Part shown: in pieces, positions 25,536 to 36,560 of the stretch
Position numbering within the stretch: the first letter of the stretch is position 1
How the letters are laid out: each line of letters starts with the position of its first letter
NCBI GenBank assembly: GCA_036346395.1
Contig: CM070596.1
Coordinates: forward strand, 23,660,177-23,724,176
DNA: 64,000 nt
Origin: Hsuehochloa calcarea
Lineage: Eukaryota > Streptophyta > Magnoliopsida > Poales > Poaceae
Reading direction: 5' to 3'
Position numbers and translations under genes: made by a program
The notes under the pieces: model-generated
What the model was told of the DNA's origin: nothing
Databases searched by the model: none
Seen by the model: only the letters and a program-made list of their open reading frames with translations

Positions 25536-25798
25536 ATATTATACCCACCCCGGCCTTGTCTTCCATCACTTTCTCCCTCTTCCCTCCCCACGCCGAGCAC
25601 CGACGACCGCCCTCGATTCCCCGGCGAGGAGACATAGCCGACGACGATGAGGAGGAGGAGGTACGCGCAGGAGCTTCATGTTTGCCGCATGAGGCCGACA
25701 CATGTCCGCAGCCTGCTGTTTCACGACGCCTTCGGTGAGCGGGGCGTTACGGCTCGACCAGTACCGCCAGATCTGGCCGTCCCCCATCTTGGCCTCAG
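25536..25798 (+). pseudogene. Possible captured host 5' UTR and first exon inside the CACTA element
   Basis: Inside the transposon is a stretch with quite different composition: a C-rich leader (about 25540-25640) and an ATG at 25647 followed by 50 open codons, beginning with an Arg run and containing RPTHVRSLLFHDAFGERG. It ends exactly at a good splice donor (CTCAG then GTGAGC, GT at 25799). That is the form of a first exon with its 5' UTR. Gene capture by CACTA elements is well known in grasses. I do not recognise the protein, and chance cannot be excluded for 50 codons in GC-rich DNA. Confidence 0.35.
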
Positions 25799-26376
25799 GT
25801 GAGCATAAAGTTTTTCCCCCAAATTCCCATCCCCATCCAGGTTTCTTTCCCACTCTGATTTCGTCACCTCCATCCTGTCATATTTCGATCTCAATAAGGA
25901 CCCCCATCTGTGGTCGACAAGGGAGGCCAATTCGGTTCAAGATGGACGCCTCTACTCGACCTCGTACTCGTTAGAGAGTGAGCCATTGATTGAGAGAGAG
26001 GGAGAGAGAGTATCTTTTAATTACCTTCTTGCAAACTATCGAAAAAACATATGGAAACTACTGTTCAGCAATTGATTTGTTTGGCTTTAAATTCGATTTT
26101 TTTTGCAATAGAAAAAACTATCACAGACGAATTTTTACTACATAATCGTATGTGATAGTCTATTTTCATAGATGGTTCCGAACAAGAACCGTATGCGATA
26201 ATTGACTATCAGAGACAGTTATTGTTCAGAACTGTATGTGATAGCTTTTTTCACAGACGGTTGAAAAACCGTCAGTGTGACCTCATGTCATTACTGACCC
26301 ATAAACTCAGACGGCTCACGAAACCGTCTGTGATGACAATTTTGAATTGTCTGTAAAGATCTTTTCTGTAGTAGTG

Positions 26377-26984
26377 TGTACAAACACCTATTTGTTTTTA
26401 GAGAAATTGGCAAGCTCCCATGATCCATATAATCACCTTTCCTGTCTTAAATATTTGAAATATGGCATTTGCATTTCACTGGATTAGATTCCGGTTAGTA
26501 ATTAAAAGTCAAAATGTACAAACAGATGCTCATGACTGACGACAATATTAGTGGAACCCAAACCATTTTTCTGATCTTATCTCGCTTCACATAATTGTGG
26601 CCGTGAGGGGGAGCCGGCGGAGGCGGGCGAAATGGCCGGTGGAGGCTGGTGAGGTAGCTGGCGGCAAGGCGAGGTGGCCACGAGGGGGATCCGATGGAGG
26701 CACTGGGCCGTGAGGGGGAGTCGACGAAGGCACAGGGGAGCCTGCGGAGGCAGGCGAGATGGCGTAGGGGAGCCGGTGGAGGTGGGTAAGATGGCCGGTG
26801 GAGGCCGATGAGGTGGTTGGCAGCGAGGCGAGGGCAGCCTGAAGCTGCGCGGCTTGAGGAATGAGTGGTGGAAGTGAGTCGTGACTCGCGTGAGGCGTGA
26901 CGACGCCTGTGGCTGTGGTGTGGACAATGGAGACTGGAGTAGCCGAGTAGGAACCCTAATGGAGCGATGGACCAATGGGCCGGT
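26377..26984. other. Unassigned DNA with a G-rich low-complexity block
   Basis: After the CACTA terminus comes about 200 bp of ordinary AT-rich DNA, then a G-rich block (26595-26850) built from imperfect repeats of GGCCGGTGGAGG and GAGGTGG phrases. The long open frames through it, including a Pro-rich minus-strand frame, are explained by this composition. No gene is supported. Confidence 0.5.
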
Positions 26985-27360
26985 CGTCTGACTATTTGGG
27001 TTGAAATGCTGGATATCCGGCTTTCGTATTATCCAGATAATCCGTATTCCAGCCTTCGTATTGTCCAGATAACATCCAGCCTTCGTATTATCCAGATAAT
27101 CCGTATTTTTATTTTTATTCGACAGATAATAGGGCTACTGTATTCGTATTCGTATTCGTTTTCAGCAAAAAAAAATCCGTATTCGTTTCCGATCCGAGAA
27201 TTATCCGAGAAAAATCCGATCCAAGACAATACGAATTCATTTATGTCCGGATTGGTCGGATACTATCCGATCCGTTTTCACTTATAGTTCTATGTACGGA
27301 TACGGTGTTATTTTAGTTGATTATTTGAATTATCCGACAACCAAGACGGATGGAGCAGGA
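26985..27360. mobile_element. hAT-like subterminal region (ATCCGTATTCG / TTATCCG repeats)
   Basis: Many short copies of ATTATCCAGATAATCCG, CGTATTCG and CCGATCC in both orientations, plus a repeated phrase CCAGCCTTCGTATT (about 27050 and 27077). Ac-like and other hAT elements carry such ATCCG-rich subterminal arrays. No terminal inverted repeats or 8-bp target duplication could be fixed by eye. Confidence 0.4.
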
Positions 27361-30125
27361 CATGCCACGGGTGACGGAGAAGAGTAGTGGCAACGGCGAT
27401 TGGTTCATTTGAGGGGAAATAGAGTAGAGGATATGAAGTGTCCTCCTATTTGTTAATGGGAGGACATCCCCCAGAGGCCCTTCACAAATAACCCATCCAA
27501 TATAAGGTTGGTAGGAATCAAATTTTGATAATTACTTAGAGATTCTACGGTTGACGAAAAATACCACATTCTAGACGGTTCTATAAATTTCTAAGTTTTT
27601 CGTCCATTATAAACTGGGTCGATTAGAGTTGCATAACATTTAGCAGTGTCTGTACCAATTTAAACATAACTAAAGGGACATAAAGCCTCCAAAATTAGAG
27701 ACCAGTTCAGTTGTTCAAGCACTAACAAGCATTAGCTAAGCTATCTTTTTTTAGATTGTGGGAATAACTAGCTAGTGCAAGCATCTTAAAGCTCACAACT
27801 CATAGGTCACTGGTCACTGGTTCAAATCCCAAAAAAATATAGTGAAAAGTCCATATAAATAACCGACCCAATCTGTGATTGGTGAGAATCGAACTCTGCT
27901 AGAGAGACAAGATACCTCGCCACTAGGCTAACCTACAGTTGGCGCAGCTAAGCTATCTAAAATAGGCACTGCATGAGTTTTCATGCCATTATTGTTTGTT
28001 TGACGCGAGTCTTCAACGTAAGCATTGTTGTAACTAATACATTTTTCCGGCCTTGGATTTTCTAGTGTTAACAACTGATGAGATTAAATGCATCTAGTTT
28101 GCTTTAAGGATTGGAAATTTCTATGAAAATTCTAAAAAGGAAACGGATTAGAAATTCTACCATCGATAGAGAAAATATATAGGTGCCCGTGGATTTTTGC
28201 CGCTATTCAGCTAGTTTCCCGGTAAATGTTGCTTTAGTACCCTCCATAACACAAGTTGAGAACAAATAAACTAGTTGGATCTGGCAAATACAGCTGAATC
28301 AGCAACAGGGTTTAAGATTCTATCACCAGGATGGCTCTGTCTGATTAACCCTCCGGTGGTGGAAGCCAGCCGGGAATCCGGGACTAGCCTGGTTCCCGGA
28401 ACTTTTTCCCAAAAACTAGATTTGTAGTATGTGTCCTCGCTTCGATGAAATTGGCTAGAATCAGTCCGAATCTGCCACAATTCAGAGTAAATAGGACTAG
28501 CCCAGCGTTAACTCACCGTTGCCGAACGCTGAACGCATGTCGGAAAAGTTATACTGTTCGTCAGATTTACAATGGTAACTTCAGTCACTGAAGCATCAGA
28601 AACACACATCCTCGTCAATCTAAATCCTTATGCGATGATATCGTCAGTCAAGAACTAGCCGGTGCTACTGCTGACCTACTGTTGGAAAGTCCGTTCAACT
28701 TGCTAGATAAGAAAGGGAAACACGGCAATTCTTCGTGGAAGAACAGTCAGCGATCCGTACGAGAATAATTCGGTTGGTGGTAAGAAGCACGAATTGGTCA
28801 TTATTATTTTCAAGTGGCGCTGCGCTTTTAGACGAGCCGAGACCTACTTCATCGAGGAGCGCTGCCGTTGATCGTACCAATTAACCTCATCCCACGTTTA
28901 CCGACGCTTGCCTCAGATGCCTGAACAGCCACATATACGATTCGGTGGAGCATTTCCAGGCTGATTTGTGCTCCGGAGTGTGTCAAGTGCTATCTATTTT
29001 GAAGATAATCTGCTGGTAATTTCTTTGGAAGATTGGATTAATTATATAGTTTCATATATGGTCCGTGCGTAGCACTATTTTAATATACTGCTTTTTTTTT
29101 GTCTCAGGAAAAAACTTGCTAGGATCACTTAAAAAGTTAAGAATACTTACGGTTAAAAGTCGTGAGCAGCATAGCATAGCTGTCTCCATCTCCTCTGAAG
29201 GCGTTGCTCCTTACACATATTAGCTTTTCGACCATCCATTTGCCGGATGACACGCAGAAGAAAGACAACACGAACTGCATGCATTTAGAAGCGACGGCAG
29301 GACAGGAGAATCCCCTCTCCCATACGGCGGTGTGGTCTTTGACTCTTGGAGATGCGAGTGCGCATTGTGGACTGCGTCGATCCGGGACCGGGCGGCGTTC
29401 TCGATCAGGATTATCCTTGCGTCGTCCAGGATAAGCAGGAAGCAGACAAAGGCTTTAGGGCATACCGGGAGGATAATAAACGTCCTTTGCTTCGATTCGA
29501 AGGAGGAAAACCCAGCTCGCAAACAAGTCAAATCTTCGAATAGTCATTTTTGCTCTCTTTTCCTGGCTAGCTGCTAGTGGCGTTCATGACATGAGTTGGT
29601 AACCAACTCAGCTTTGAACCATGCAACGATGCAAAAGATGGGAGTATTTTGCAGTTTTTTTTTTCTTTTCCAAAGAGTCGCGGTTGTGCGAAGTTGATCA
29701 GCCCGTACTCAAGTTGAGTGGCACCTATTCAGATGTTCTCGTGTACAACGCAAAATAAGTTGGGCACCACATGATTCAAGGTATGTAAACGTCTCAGAAT
29801 GTTTGCTAGGTAGCGCAAGACCAGAATAGCCGTGCATCACCCGACCTACTCCATCTCACGCTGAAAGAGACTCTTTTCACTGTAGCAGAAAACTAATATC
29901 CATGGAAAGTGTTGTGCGCATGGACATTTCTTGTTACGCTTTTATGAAAAATTGATGTATAGGTGGGCCCTAAAGAAAACCGTTTATATGTATAGCATGA
30001 GGTATCATAAAAAAAATAATAGGGAAATTATGGTTTTTGCACACTAATGAATGTGGTCTCACAAATTACAAGAGTTGTAGAAATATAAGATTACAAAAAT
30101 ATTTTCTATTACGAATCTACACATA
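27361..30125. other. Low-copy-looking intergenic DNA, no gene recognised
   Basis: It contains the SINE-like modules at 27480-27940. A small hairpin lies near 28371-28401 (CCGGGAATCC with GGTTCCCGG). Poly-T runs occur near 29093 and 29657. The open frames here are short, lack recognisable motifs and differ in phase without splice logic. Confidence 0.4.
27480..27940. repeat. tRNA-like SINE modules, head to head
   Basis: Minus strand: an A-box-like TAGCCTAGTGG at 27920-27930 and a B-box-like GAGTTCGATTCTC at 27884-27896, the spacing of an internal RNA polymerase III promoter. Plus strand: TAGCTAGTGC at 27769-27778 and GGTTCAAATCCC at 27819-27830. The tail after the minus-strand module (AATAACC...GGTTGGTGAGAATC-like) is echoed by a diverged copy at 27487-27530. 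None folds into a clear tRNA. This fits old tRNA-derived SINE copies in opposite orientations. Confidence 0.4.
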
Positions 30126-30530
30126 TTATGACATTTTCATGTGACTAACACCCAAATCGCCGCATGTACGTCCAATCGTGGGTCTGCTCTTCGGCCCACG
30201 CCTGATTTGCGTGGGGGCTCTGTGTCTCCTGCTTCCGCCGTCGGACCCTCTTTCAGGCGAGAATCTTGGAACCCACGTGTCCAGACTAGTCTCCATGAAC
30301 AGGAATTGCCGGCGAAGCGTAGCCAGTGGCAAAGGGGTCGCAGCGGTGGGTGCGTCACGAATGAGACCTACCCGGCGCGACGGGTTGGACGCGTGTGACG
30401 CCGTGCGCGGTCTCGCGCTGCGCTTACGACCATACTCTACGCCTCCACGGCCCGGAACGCCCAGCGAAACGCGCACCACGCCCTCCCCTTGAGCAGTTGC
30501 GCGGCGCGTGCCTGCCCTGCCCAACTAGGA
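30126..30530. other. GC-rich, CpG-rich island without a recognised gene
   Basis: About 400 bp of high GC content between AT-rich flanks, with several overlapping open frames on both strands, as composition alone predicts. No domain is recognised. It could be a relict promoter/5' exon or a transposon-captured fragment. Confidence 0.3.
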
Positions 30531-30689
30531 TACTTGTGAATTGTGACTCGCCGTCCTGTCTGCTGAGCTAATGCATTCCACGAGGGTGGATTTGCTACCA
30601 CGCAGTTGACAGCGAGAAATTTCGCCGTGCCTTCTACGTAGGGTCGGAATAGGTCTGTAAAGTGCTATACTTCTAGTTACTGGATTTGC

Positions 30690-30930
30690 AGGTGGGTCAC
30701 GGATGAATGCACGTGGGTAGGTGTGACGATGGAAATACGCTGAATGGGTTGGGTTTTTATTTGGGTTAGCTTTGCGTAGGTGGAAACGGATTGAGGTAGC
30801 TAACGGGTCGGGTTTTGAGTAAAAACGGGCTGGATTGGGTTGGTGCGGGTTAAAAAAAATTTAGGTTCGAAAGGGTTCAATATGTGGCTTTTCTCTTGTG
30901 GGTTGGCATGGGTAGGGTTGCTCTCGAGTC
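30690..30930. mobile_element. Possible hAT 5' subterminal region (GGGTTGGGTTT / GGGTCGGGTT repeats)
   Basis: Dense GGGTTGGG, GGGTCGGGTTTTG and GCGGGTTAAAA phrases on the plus strand, typical of one group of plant hAT elements. The location about 650 bp upstream of the hAT transposase makes it a candidate left end. No terminal repeat was identified. Confidence 0.35.
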
Positions 30931-31249
30931 ATAAGTCTGCCCTGACAGCATGAGAGGAGGAGAGGGGTGGGCAACAACGGCTAGGGTTCTACCGTCGCCT
31001 CGCCCCTCCTCATCGGCCTGCTCGTGACCGCCACTCCCTTCCTCGTTGGCCTCCTCGCGCCCCTCCTCACCGGCCTACACGCACCCTAGATCCACTATCT
31101 CTCTACCGTTGAGCTCATTGACATCGACTACATCATCGACAACGACGACCACAAGCTCGTCTCCGGCCTCATCCCTGACTCCATCACCATCCACACCCAT
31201 AGCCAAGAGACCTTCGAGATCCCAGTCTTCCTCATCTAGATGCCGATGC

Positions 31250-31384
31250 CCCCAACTCTGCACTTCACGACCGGATCTCCCCCGAAGCCAACACCACCGA
31301 CTCTGCAGTTCACGCCCAGATCTCCCCCGATGCTGGCACCCCTGACTCTGCACTTCATGCCTGGATCTCCACCACCGCGGAGTC
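31250..31384 (+). repeat. 45-bp minisatellite, three copies
   Basis: ACTCTGCACTTCA-type phrases start at 31255, 31300 and 31345, a constant 45-bp step that would encode a 15-residue Pro/Thr-rich repeat in one frame. The flanking 30960-31240 is C-rich and of low complexity; its Ser/Thr/Pro-rich frame is not a recognised protein. Confidence 0.75.
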
Positions 31385-31592
31385 CTCATCCACCCTCGAA
31401 TCGCATACATAAATCGCATACATAGATTATAGTAGAAATACTGAAATAGTCTTACTAGTGGCTACTAGTGCCATCATTCCTATAATTTTATAGATGAAAA
31501 GGCTATACAATTCTTTATGTTGCATCAGCCAAACATGACTTTTGGCCATTTACTAAGAAGGTTAATTTGTTAATCAATTTAGGTTTCTAAGC

Positions 31593-33073
31593 ATGTCTAC
31601 ACAAATGTCGGAGGGCTCAGGTACAAATGATACCATTGATGAGCCCTCATCATAAACACCTTTAAGGAGAGCAAATGTTTGGGAACATTTTGAGCATGAG
31701 TTTGTTATAGTCGAAGGTGTCCCAAAGGCAGTTTGTAAATATTGCAAATTGAAGCTGACATATACCAACAAAACTGGCACAAACAGCCTTAGAAACCACA
31801 TTGCTGAGTCCTGCCCAAAAATTGAGATTGATGACAAGAATAGGTTTGTTGCAACTATATATGAAAAGGCAACCATAAGAATCTTCATTTATCTTTGATC
31901 CCCAAAGGACCCGTGAGCTTATTACTAAGTTCAACATTCATGCGGAGATTCCAATCCAAAAGTTAGAGGAACCCTACTTTAAGGAATGGATAGAGTCAAT
32001 GTAGCCATCCTTTAGAGTCTTTGGTCGTCTAACACTCCGTAATGATTCTGTTAGTTTGTATGAGCAAATTAAGGAAGAGCTGTGTAATGAATTTCAGAGC
32101 ATTGATTCTCGTATTTGCCTGACCTCAGATCTGTGAACATTTCTTCAGAACTTAGGATACATGTGTGTGACGACCCATTATATTGATGCCAATTTTAACC
32201 TTAAGAAAAAGATAATAGCATTCAAGGATGTGAAGTATAATCACAATGATCTTACAATTAAGGAGGCTATCACCAAACCTAACAGATTAAGGCATAAAGA
32301 AAAAATTGTTTACTCTAACATCATACAATGAGAGCAACAATAACTCGATTTGTAAGTTTTTGATAGAAAATGACAAAGATGACATATTGTTTGCTGGTCA
32401 ATATTTTCATGTTAGATGTTGTGCGCGTATACTGAATATATTGGTTCAAAATGACATTAAACCAATTCATGTGGCATTAGAATTGATACGTGATCTGGTT
32501 AGGTATATTAATTCATCACCTGCACACATTTAGACATTCAATGCAATTGCAAATAGAATGGGTCTTCCTATGAAGTCTGGACAAGCTCTTGATGTTCTGA
32601 ATCATTGGAATTCGACAAATGAAATAATTGTAGAAGCGTTGAGATAAAAGTTGTCCTGAATACATATGCTAAGGAACAACTGGAACATTCACCAACTAAT
32701 AAGGAATGGGCAAACGCTGAGGCAATCACAACTTTTTCTTGGAGTTTCGAAGAGGCAACAAAAGCATTTTCAGCAAATAGGAGACCTACATCACACCTGT
32801 ACTTGAAGATGGTCTTATGTATTCGTCATGCTTTGAGAGATAGGGATTGGTAAACTGAGGATGTGTTAGAGGTATTGACTGGTGTAATGCAATAAAAGTT
32901 TGATAAGTATTGGGATGGTAACTACAACATTGCTCTTGTTATTGCCACCATCTTAAATCCAACCAAAAAGATGGATTATTTGGAGTTCTTTTTCAGAAGG
33001 TATGTGACAATGAGGATGACATTGACAAAAATGTCGAATTGACTAAAGATTGGATGAAAAATTACTTTGAAAA
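31593..33073 (+). pseudogene. hAT transposase (BED zinc finger), broken; part before the solo LTR
   Basis: It would cut and paste a hAT element. The ATG at 31593 is in frame with the BED finger (about 31677-31820), which has paired Cys in CKYCKL and a HIAESC end. Downstream pieces match the hAT core in order, but in changing frames: KFNIHAEIP and FRVFGRLTLRND (31925-32050), DLTIKEAITKP, a CCARILNILVQND motif (about 32415-32450), MGLPMKSGQALDVLNHWNST (32555-32615), SHLYLKMV (about 32790-32815) and YWDGNYNIALVIATILNP (32910-32965). There are in-frame stops (first at about codon 21) and frameshifts, so it is dead. The frame runs into the solo LTR at 33074 and resumes at 34857. Confidence 0.85.
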
Positions 33074-34851
33074 TGTGGATATCATAGGGATATGCTCCAG
33101 ATCTTAGGATGATGTGACAATTGGCAATGGCGTTTGCGGTTTATCGTTTCATGTGTTTTCGACAAGTTTGAATCTGTCAGCAAGAATCCTAGTATGATCT
33201 GGTCATAGCGTGGTCGATCGGCATTAAATCGGCCGACTTGGCCAAAGGCGTGATCGAACCGGTTAACTTAAAAGTGTTATTTTGAGTTAGGCCAAAATAG
33301 AGGTGTAGACAAGAGAGGGATTCTATTGCACTTGGTCCCATAATTTTTGGAGTATCGAGTCAAAAGTTCTATTGGATTAAAAATTCCAGTAGGTTTCAGT
33401 TTTCAGAGGCTGAAAATCGGCTAAGTCATTGCTGACGGTCTGACCGGCCCATGTATGGCGGTCAGACCGGCCATGGTCGGCGGTCAGACCGGCCCTAGGG
33501 GCGGTCTGACCGGTTTCCACTTGGTTCGTCGCCCGGTGTGGCAGCGATGTGCAGTTGTTAGATCAAAGTCATGAGTTTCAGGGCATATATGGTGCATGAT
33601 GCATATTTTGACTAACATGGGTCAAGTTGTGAAGAACTTATTCCCAAATTCGGTTTACTTGTCTATTGTTGTGCAGGTTGCTTGGTGGTCAACGACGGTC
33701 AACGGTGAGGATGATCGGGACTAGGCTTGGAGAGCTGAGGTCCAGAACGATCGACGATGCCGGGTGAGGTCAATGTACTCAAGTGTGGTGCAAGATGCAC
33801 AAGGGTGACCTATTAGCTAATCCGAGGGGCAAGATGGCGCTAGGTGTAGCTAGTTAGGTCAAGAGGAGATAAAGACGGCGCTTTAAAATACGTGTGTATA
33901 TGTTCCGTTTGTTTTGGGCCTTAACGGGAGCCCAATAGGATCAAACATCTAGAAGGTCTAAGCCTCCACTATAAATAGGAGAGGGTGGTTGCTGCACCAT
34001 CTCTTCGCCTTTTTGCTATTTTGAAAACCCTAATTTTCTTAGGGAGAGCTTTGGTGGAGGCTAGGGTTTAGAGAGTTTGATGTGATTTTTGTGCTCTTGC
34101 ATTGAGCATTGTCCTCCATTGATGGAGAGACTGTAAGCCCATATCATATCAAATCAATCTAGAAAAAGTTTGATCAAGTCTTGCCTCATTGCGTTCTTTA
34201 TCTCTATTTGATGATTTTGGGTCTTTCTTTGATCCGTGAGTTTTTGCTTGGTTTCTTCACGTGATCTAACTTACTGTGACGTGTGAGAATCTATCTAGGA
34301 TCATATTGATCATCAATTACCCACGAGCAAGAGTTTTGACCTAGTTTTCGTTTTGACCCGGTTTTGAACCTCTCTTCAATCAAATCGAATAGGATCGCTA
34401 TTCTTCCAAGAATTATCATAATCTTCGATTGGAATAGCTTTCTGATATCATAGAGAAGGTGTGTTCCAAGTTTCATCAAGTTTGGATTAGTAGATCAAAA
34501 GTTTCATCGATTTTCATCTTAGTCATCTGGTCGTTCTTCCGCTCGAGGAAATCGGTCGATCATTAGAAATCGGTCTGACCGCCCAAGTTCAGAGGTCGAT
34601 CACAGGAATCGGTCAGACCATCCAAGGCCAGAGGTCAGACCGCCAGTGCATTGAATTGTTTTAATCTTTGCTGATTTTGTCTCATCGCTTTGGGGTTTTT
34701 ATTAGATTCAATATTAATCTTCCGCTGTACCGATATATTGATCTTCGTAGCTTCCATAGTTACTGGAGTAAAATATTATTGGATCCATTATTTGTGAAAA
34801 AGTGAGCGTGCTCCTATTCACCCCCCCTCTAGTCGCCTTTTCGGTCCAACA
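33074..34851 (+). repeat. Solo LTR of a family B (SIRE-type) copia element
   Basis: A 1778-bp LTR from TGTGGATATC to GGTCCAACA, flanked by the exact 5-bp duplication GAAAA (33069-33073 and 34852-34856). The TATA box TATAAATAG is at 33970-33978. It has four GGTCNGACC palindromes at 33437, 33460, 33482 and 33503 and a second group at about 34570-34645. It is closest to the LTR at 50182-52216. The intact duplication shows that it arose by recombination between the two LTRs of one insertion, here inside the hAT transposase. Confidence 0.9.
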
Positions 34852-34856
34852 GAAAA

Positions 34857-35043
34857 ATATGAACAACTTGTTAGGAGAAATGGTGAAGACCCGATGTCTC
34901 ATACTAGCGAAGCAAGGAGTAGTGTGGGTTCATCTGCTCTTGGGGAAAAAAAGTTGAAGCAGTATTTGTTCAATATATATCCCAGAGAAGGGTGGCGTGG
35001 GTGCATTCGGCTGGCTCAATTATTGACTGCGTGGAATGTGTTT
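34857..35043 (+). pseudogene. hAT transposase, continuation after the solo LTR
   Basis: Once the LTR and one copy of the GAAAA duplication are ignored, the hAT frame continues with a charged linker (YEQLVRRNGEDP, then a Ser-rich stretch and KKLKQYLF). The usual C-terminal hAT dimerisation domain does not follow: reading stops at a TAA near 35043 and the next DNA is unrelated. Confidence 0.65.
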
Positions 35044-35311
35044 TAATCCGTTTATGCATGGCCGACTTTGTTGTTTCTAGTCTGGACAAGGATTTGTAGA
35101 CTTCAAGTTTCAGCTCCTGCACCCTTGGTTTCAGGACACATGTTTCCATATACTTATATTACTGTAACATGGACTGTTGTTCAGTTCTGTAACTTTATAC
35201 AGGCAGCATGGTCAAAAACTGCACTGAAGGCTGCGGCAGAACGGAAGAGTGCCAGTTGAATCGTGTGTTCGCAACTTGAAGGGATCAGTCCACATTTCTG
35301 CAAAATAAAAA
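35044..35311 (+). other. Unassigned DNA with exon-like fragments
   Basis: A 63-codon open frame at 35068-35259 contains possible splice acceptors (TTTCAG near 35132, ATACAG near 35203) before an Ala/Lys-rich stretch (SKTALKAAAERKSA). I do not recognise it. Confidence 0.25.
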
Positions 35312-36560
35312 ATAACGTCCCAAAATATCAAAAACTATATAAGTAATTTTAAAATCATAGTTTCCGTATTTTCAAAATTTTCTTGCATTAAAGAAAAGGC
35401 CTTTCTTATTTTCCAGCTGCTGAAACTTAGTTTCTAAAAATAAATAAAACTTGGTCAGAACCTTAAAATAATTTATTAGAGTTATAAATAATATAATGTG
35501 CTTCTCCAAATATTTTCATAGTTTTAAAAGTTATTTTCTAATTTTAAAAATGTAAAAATGTAAAACTTGGTTTCTGGAGTTAAAACAATTCAGAAAATAA
35601 TTAAAATTTGGAAGCCTTCCTTCAGACCAATTTCTATATCATGGCCAAGCCCGCCACTTGTTTCGGCGTATATTTTGATTTTGGTGTATTTTCAAAAAAC
35701 AATTGTTGCATTTTGTGAAATTACAGAAATTTGGGTGCATTTGAAAAGTCAAAACCAAATCCTAGCCTTAAAAAGGAAGTAATAAAAATCTACAAGAAAA
35801 AATAAGTTCAAAAATCTCTCTGAATTTGAATTACCTATTCAAATTCATCCCGAAAGAATTCAAACAAAAACCAAATTCTTTTCCTTCCCTCTCTCCTCTC
35901 TCGGGCCGATTATGTGGCCCCGACCCACTCCCTTCCTCTCCCCCTCGCCCAGCCCGCACGCGTGCCTCGGCCCAGTCGCGTCGTGCCTCCCTCTCTCTTT
36001 TTCTCCCCTCGTGCGGCCCACCTCCCATCAAGATAGCGCCCCACACCGCCGCCCACTACCTAGTGGCCCCAAGCCCCACCTCACACCCTCTCGCCACTCA
36101 CTCACCGCCACACTGGCCGCGCCATAGTGGCCCCGAGGCCTACCTCGTCACCGTCCCCATTCACTGCCTTCCCAACTCGCCCCGCTTTCTTCTCTGCTCG
36201 CCATCAAAGCCCACACTCGAGTGCTCCTCTAGTTCAACAGTCCTCGAGCGCAATGCAGCGCTGTGACCTTGTCATATCGTTTCGTCAATCGCCGGTCCTT
36301 AAAATCTATGAAATCACGAGATCTCACCTGCAGTTGCGACATTGCCCTTGCCATCTTGCCTCTTCCTACAGCTATAAAGCCCCTCGAGCGCGTCACCATG
36401 GCCGCCTCACCCTCCGCAAGCATTTTTCCCTCACTCTCTCTCTCTCGTGCACGCTCAATTGTCGCAAAGACACAAAAAACTGGGTGCCCAATCCACCTCA
36501 GTCATCTCCGTCGCCACCTATTCCTCACCACCATGGTGAGCTTTGAGCTTCTTGGTCAAT
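35312..36560 (+). repeat. Probable partial LTR of the long TGTAACATCC type (copy C)
   Basis: It starts with AATAACGTCCC, like the TGTAACATCCC start at 56951, and shares the same plan: about 550 bp AT-rich, then about 600 bp C-rich UTR-like DNA with TATAAAG at 36372. The copies at 48208 and 56951 have the same order. The resemblance is in organisation and short phrases, not an alignment. The many open frames in the C-rich part are compositional. Confidence 0.35.

Larger units (their letters stand above)
25051..26376 (+). mobile_element. Right part of a CACTA-type DNA transposon
   Basis: The right end reads TTTTCTGTAGTAGTG (about 26362-26376), the reverse complement of CACTACTACAGAAAA, a typical CACTA terminus. 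Inside are many copies of a CACAGACGGTTC / GAACCGTCTGTG motif in both orientations (25060-25100, 26110-26340), the subterminal repeats at which CACTA transposases bind. The left terminus is absent; the element begins abruptly after the LTR at 25050. No transposase is visible. It holds a palindrome, a repeat block and a possible captured exon, listed separately. Confidence 0.7.

Noticed and set aside
26577..26975. A 132-codon Pro/Ser-rich minus-strand frame
   Set aside because: It is a by-product of the G-rich imperfect repeats on the plus strand; there is no domain and no splice context.
27769..27930. True tRNA genes
   Set aside because: A and B boxes exist, but no acceptor stem or anticodon arm can be paired.
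30126..30524. Overlapping 70-132 codon frames on both strands
   Set aside because: A GC-rich block gives long frames by chance, with all frames open to a similar degree and no recognised motif.
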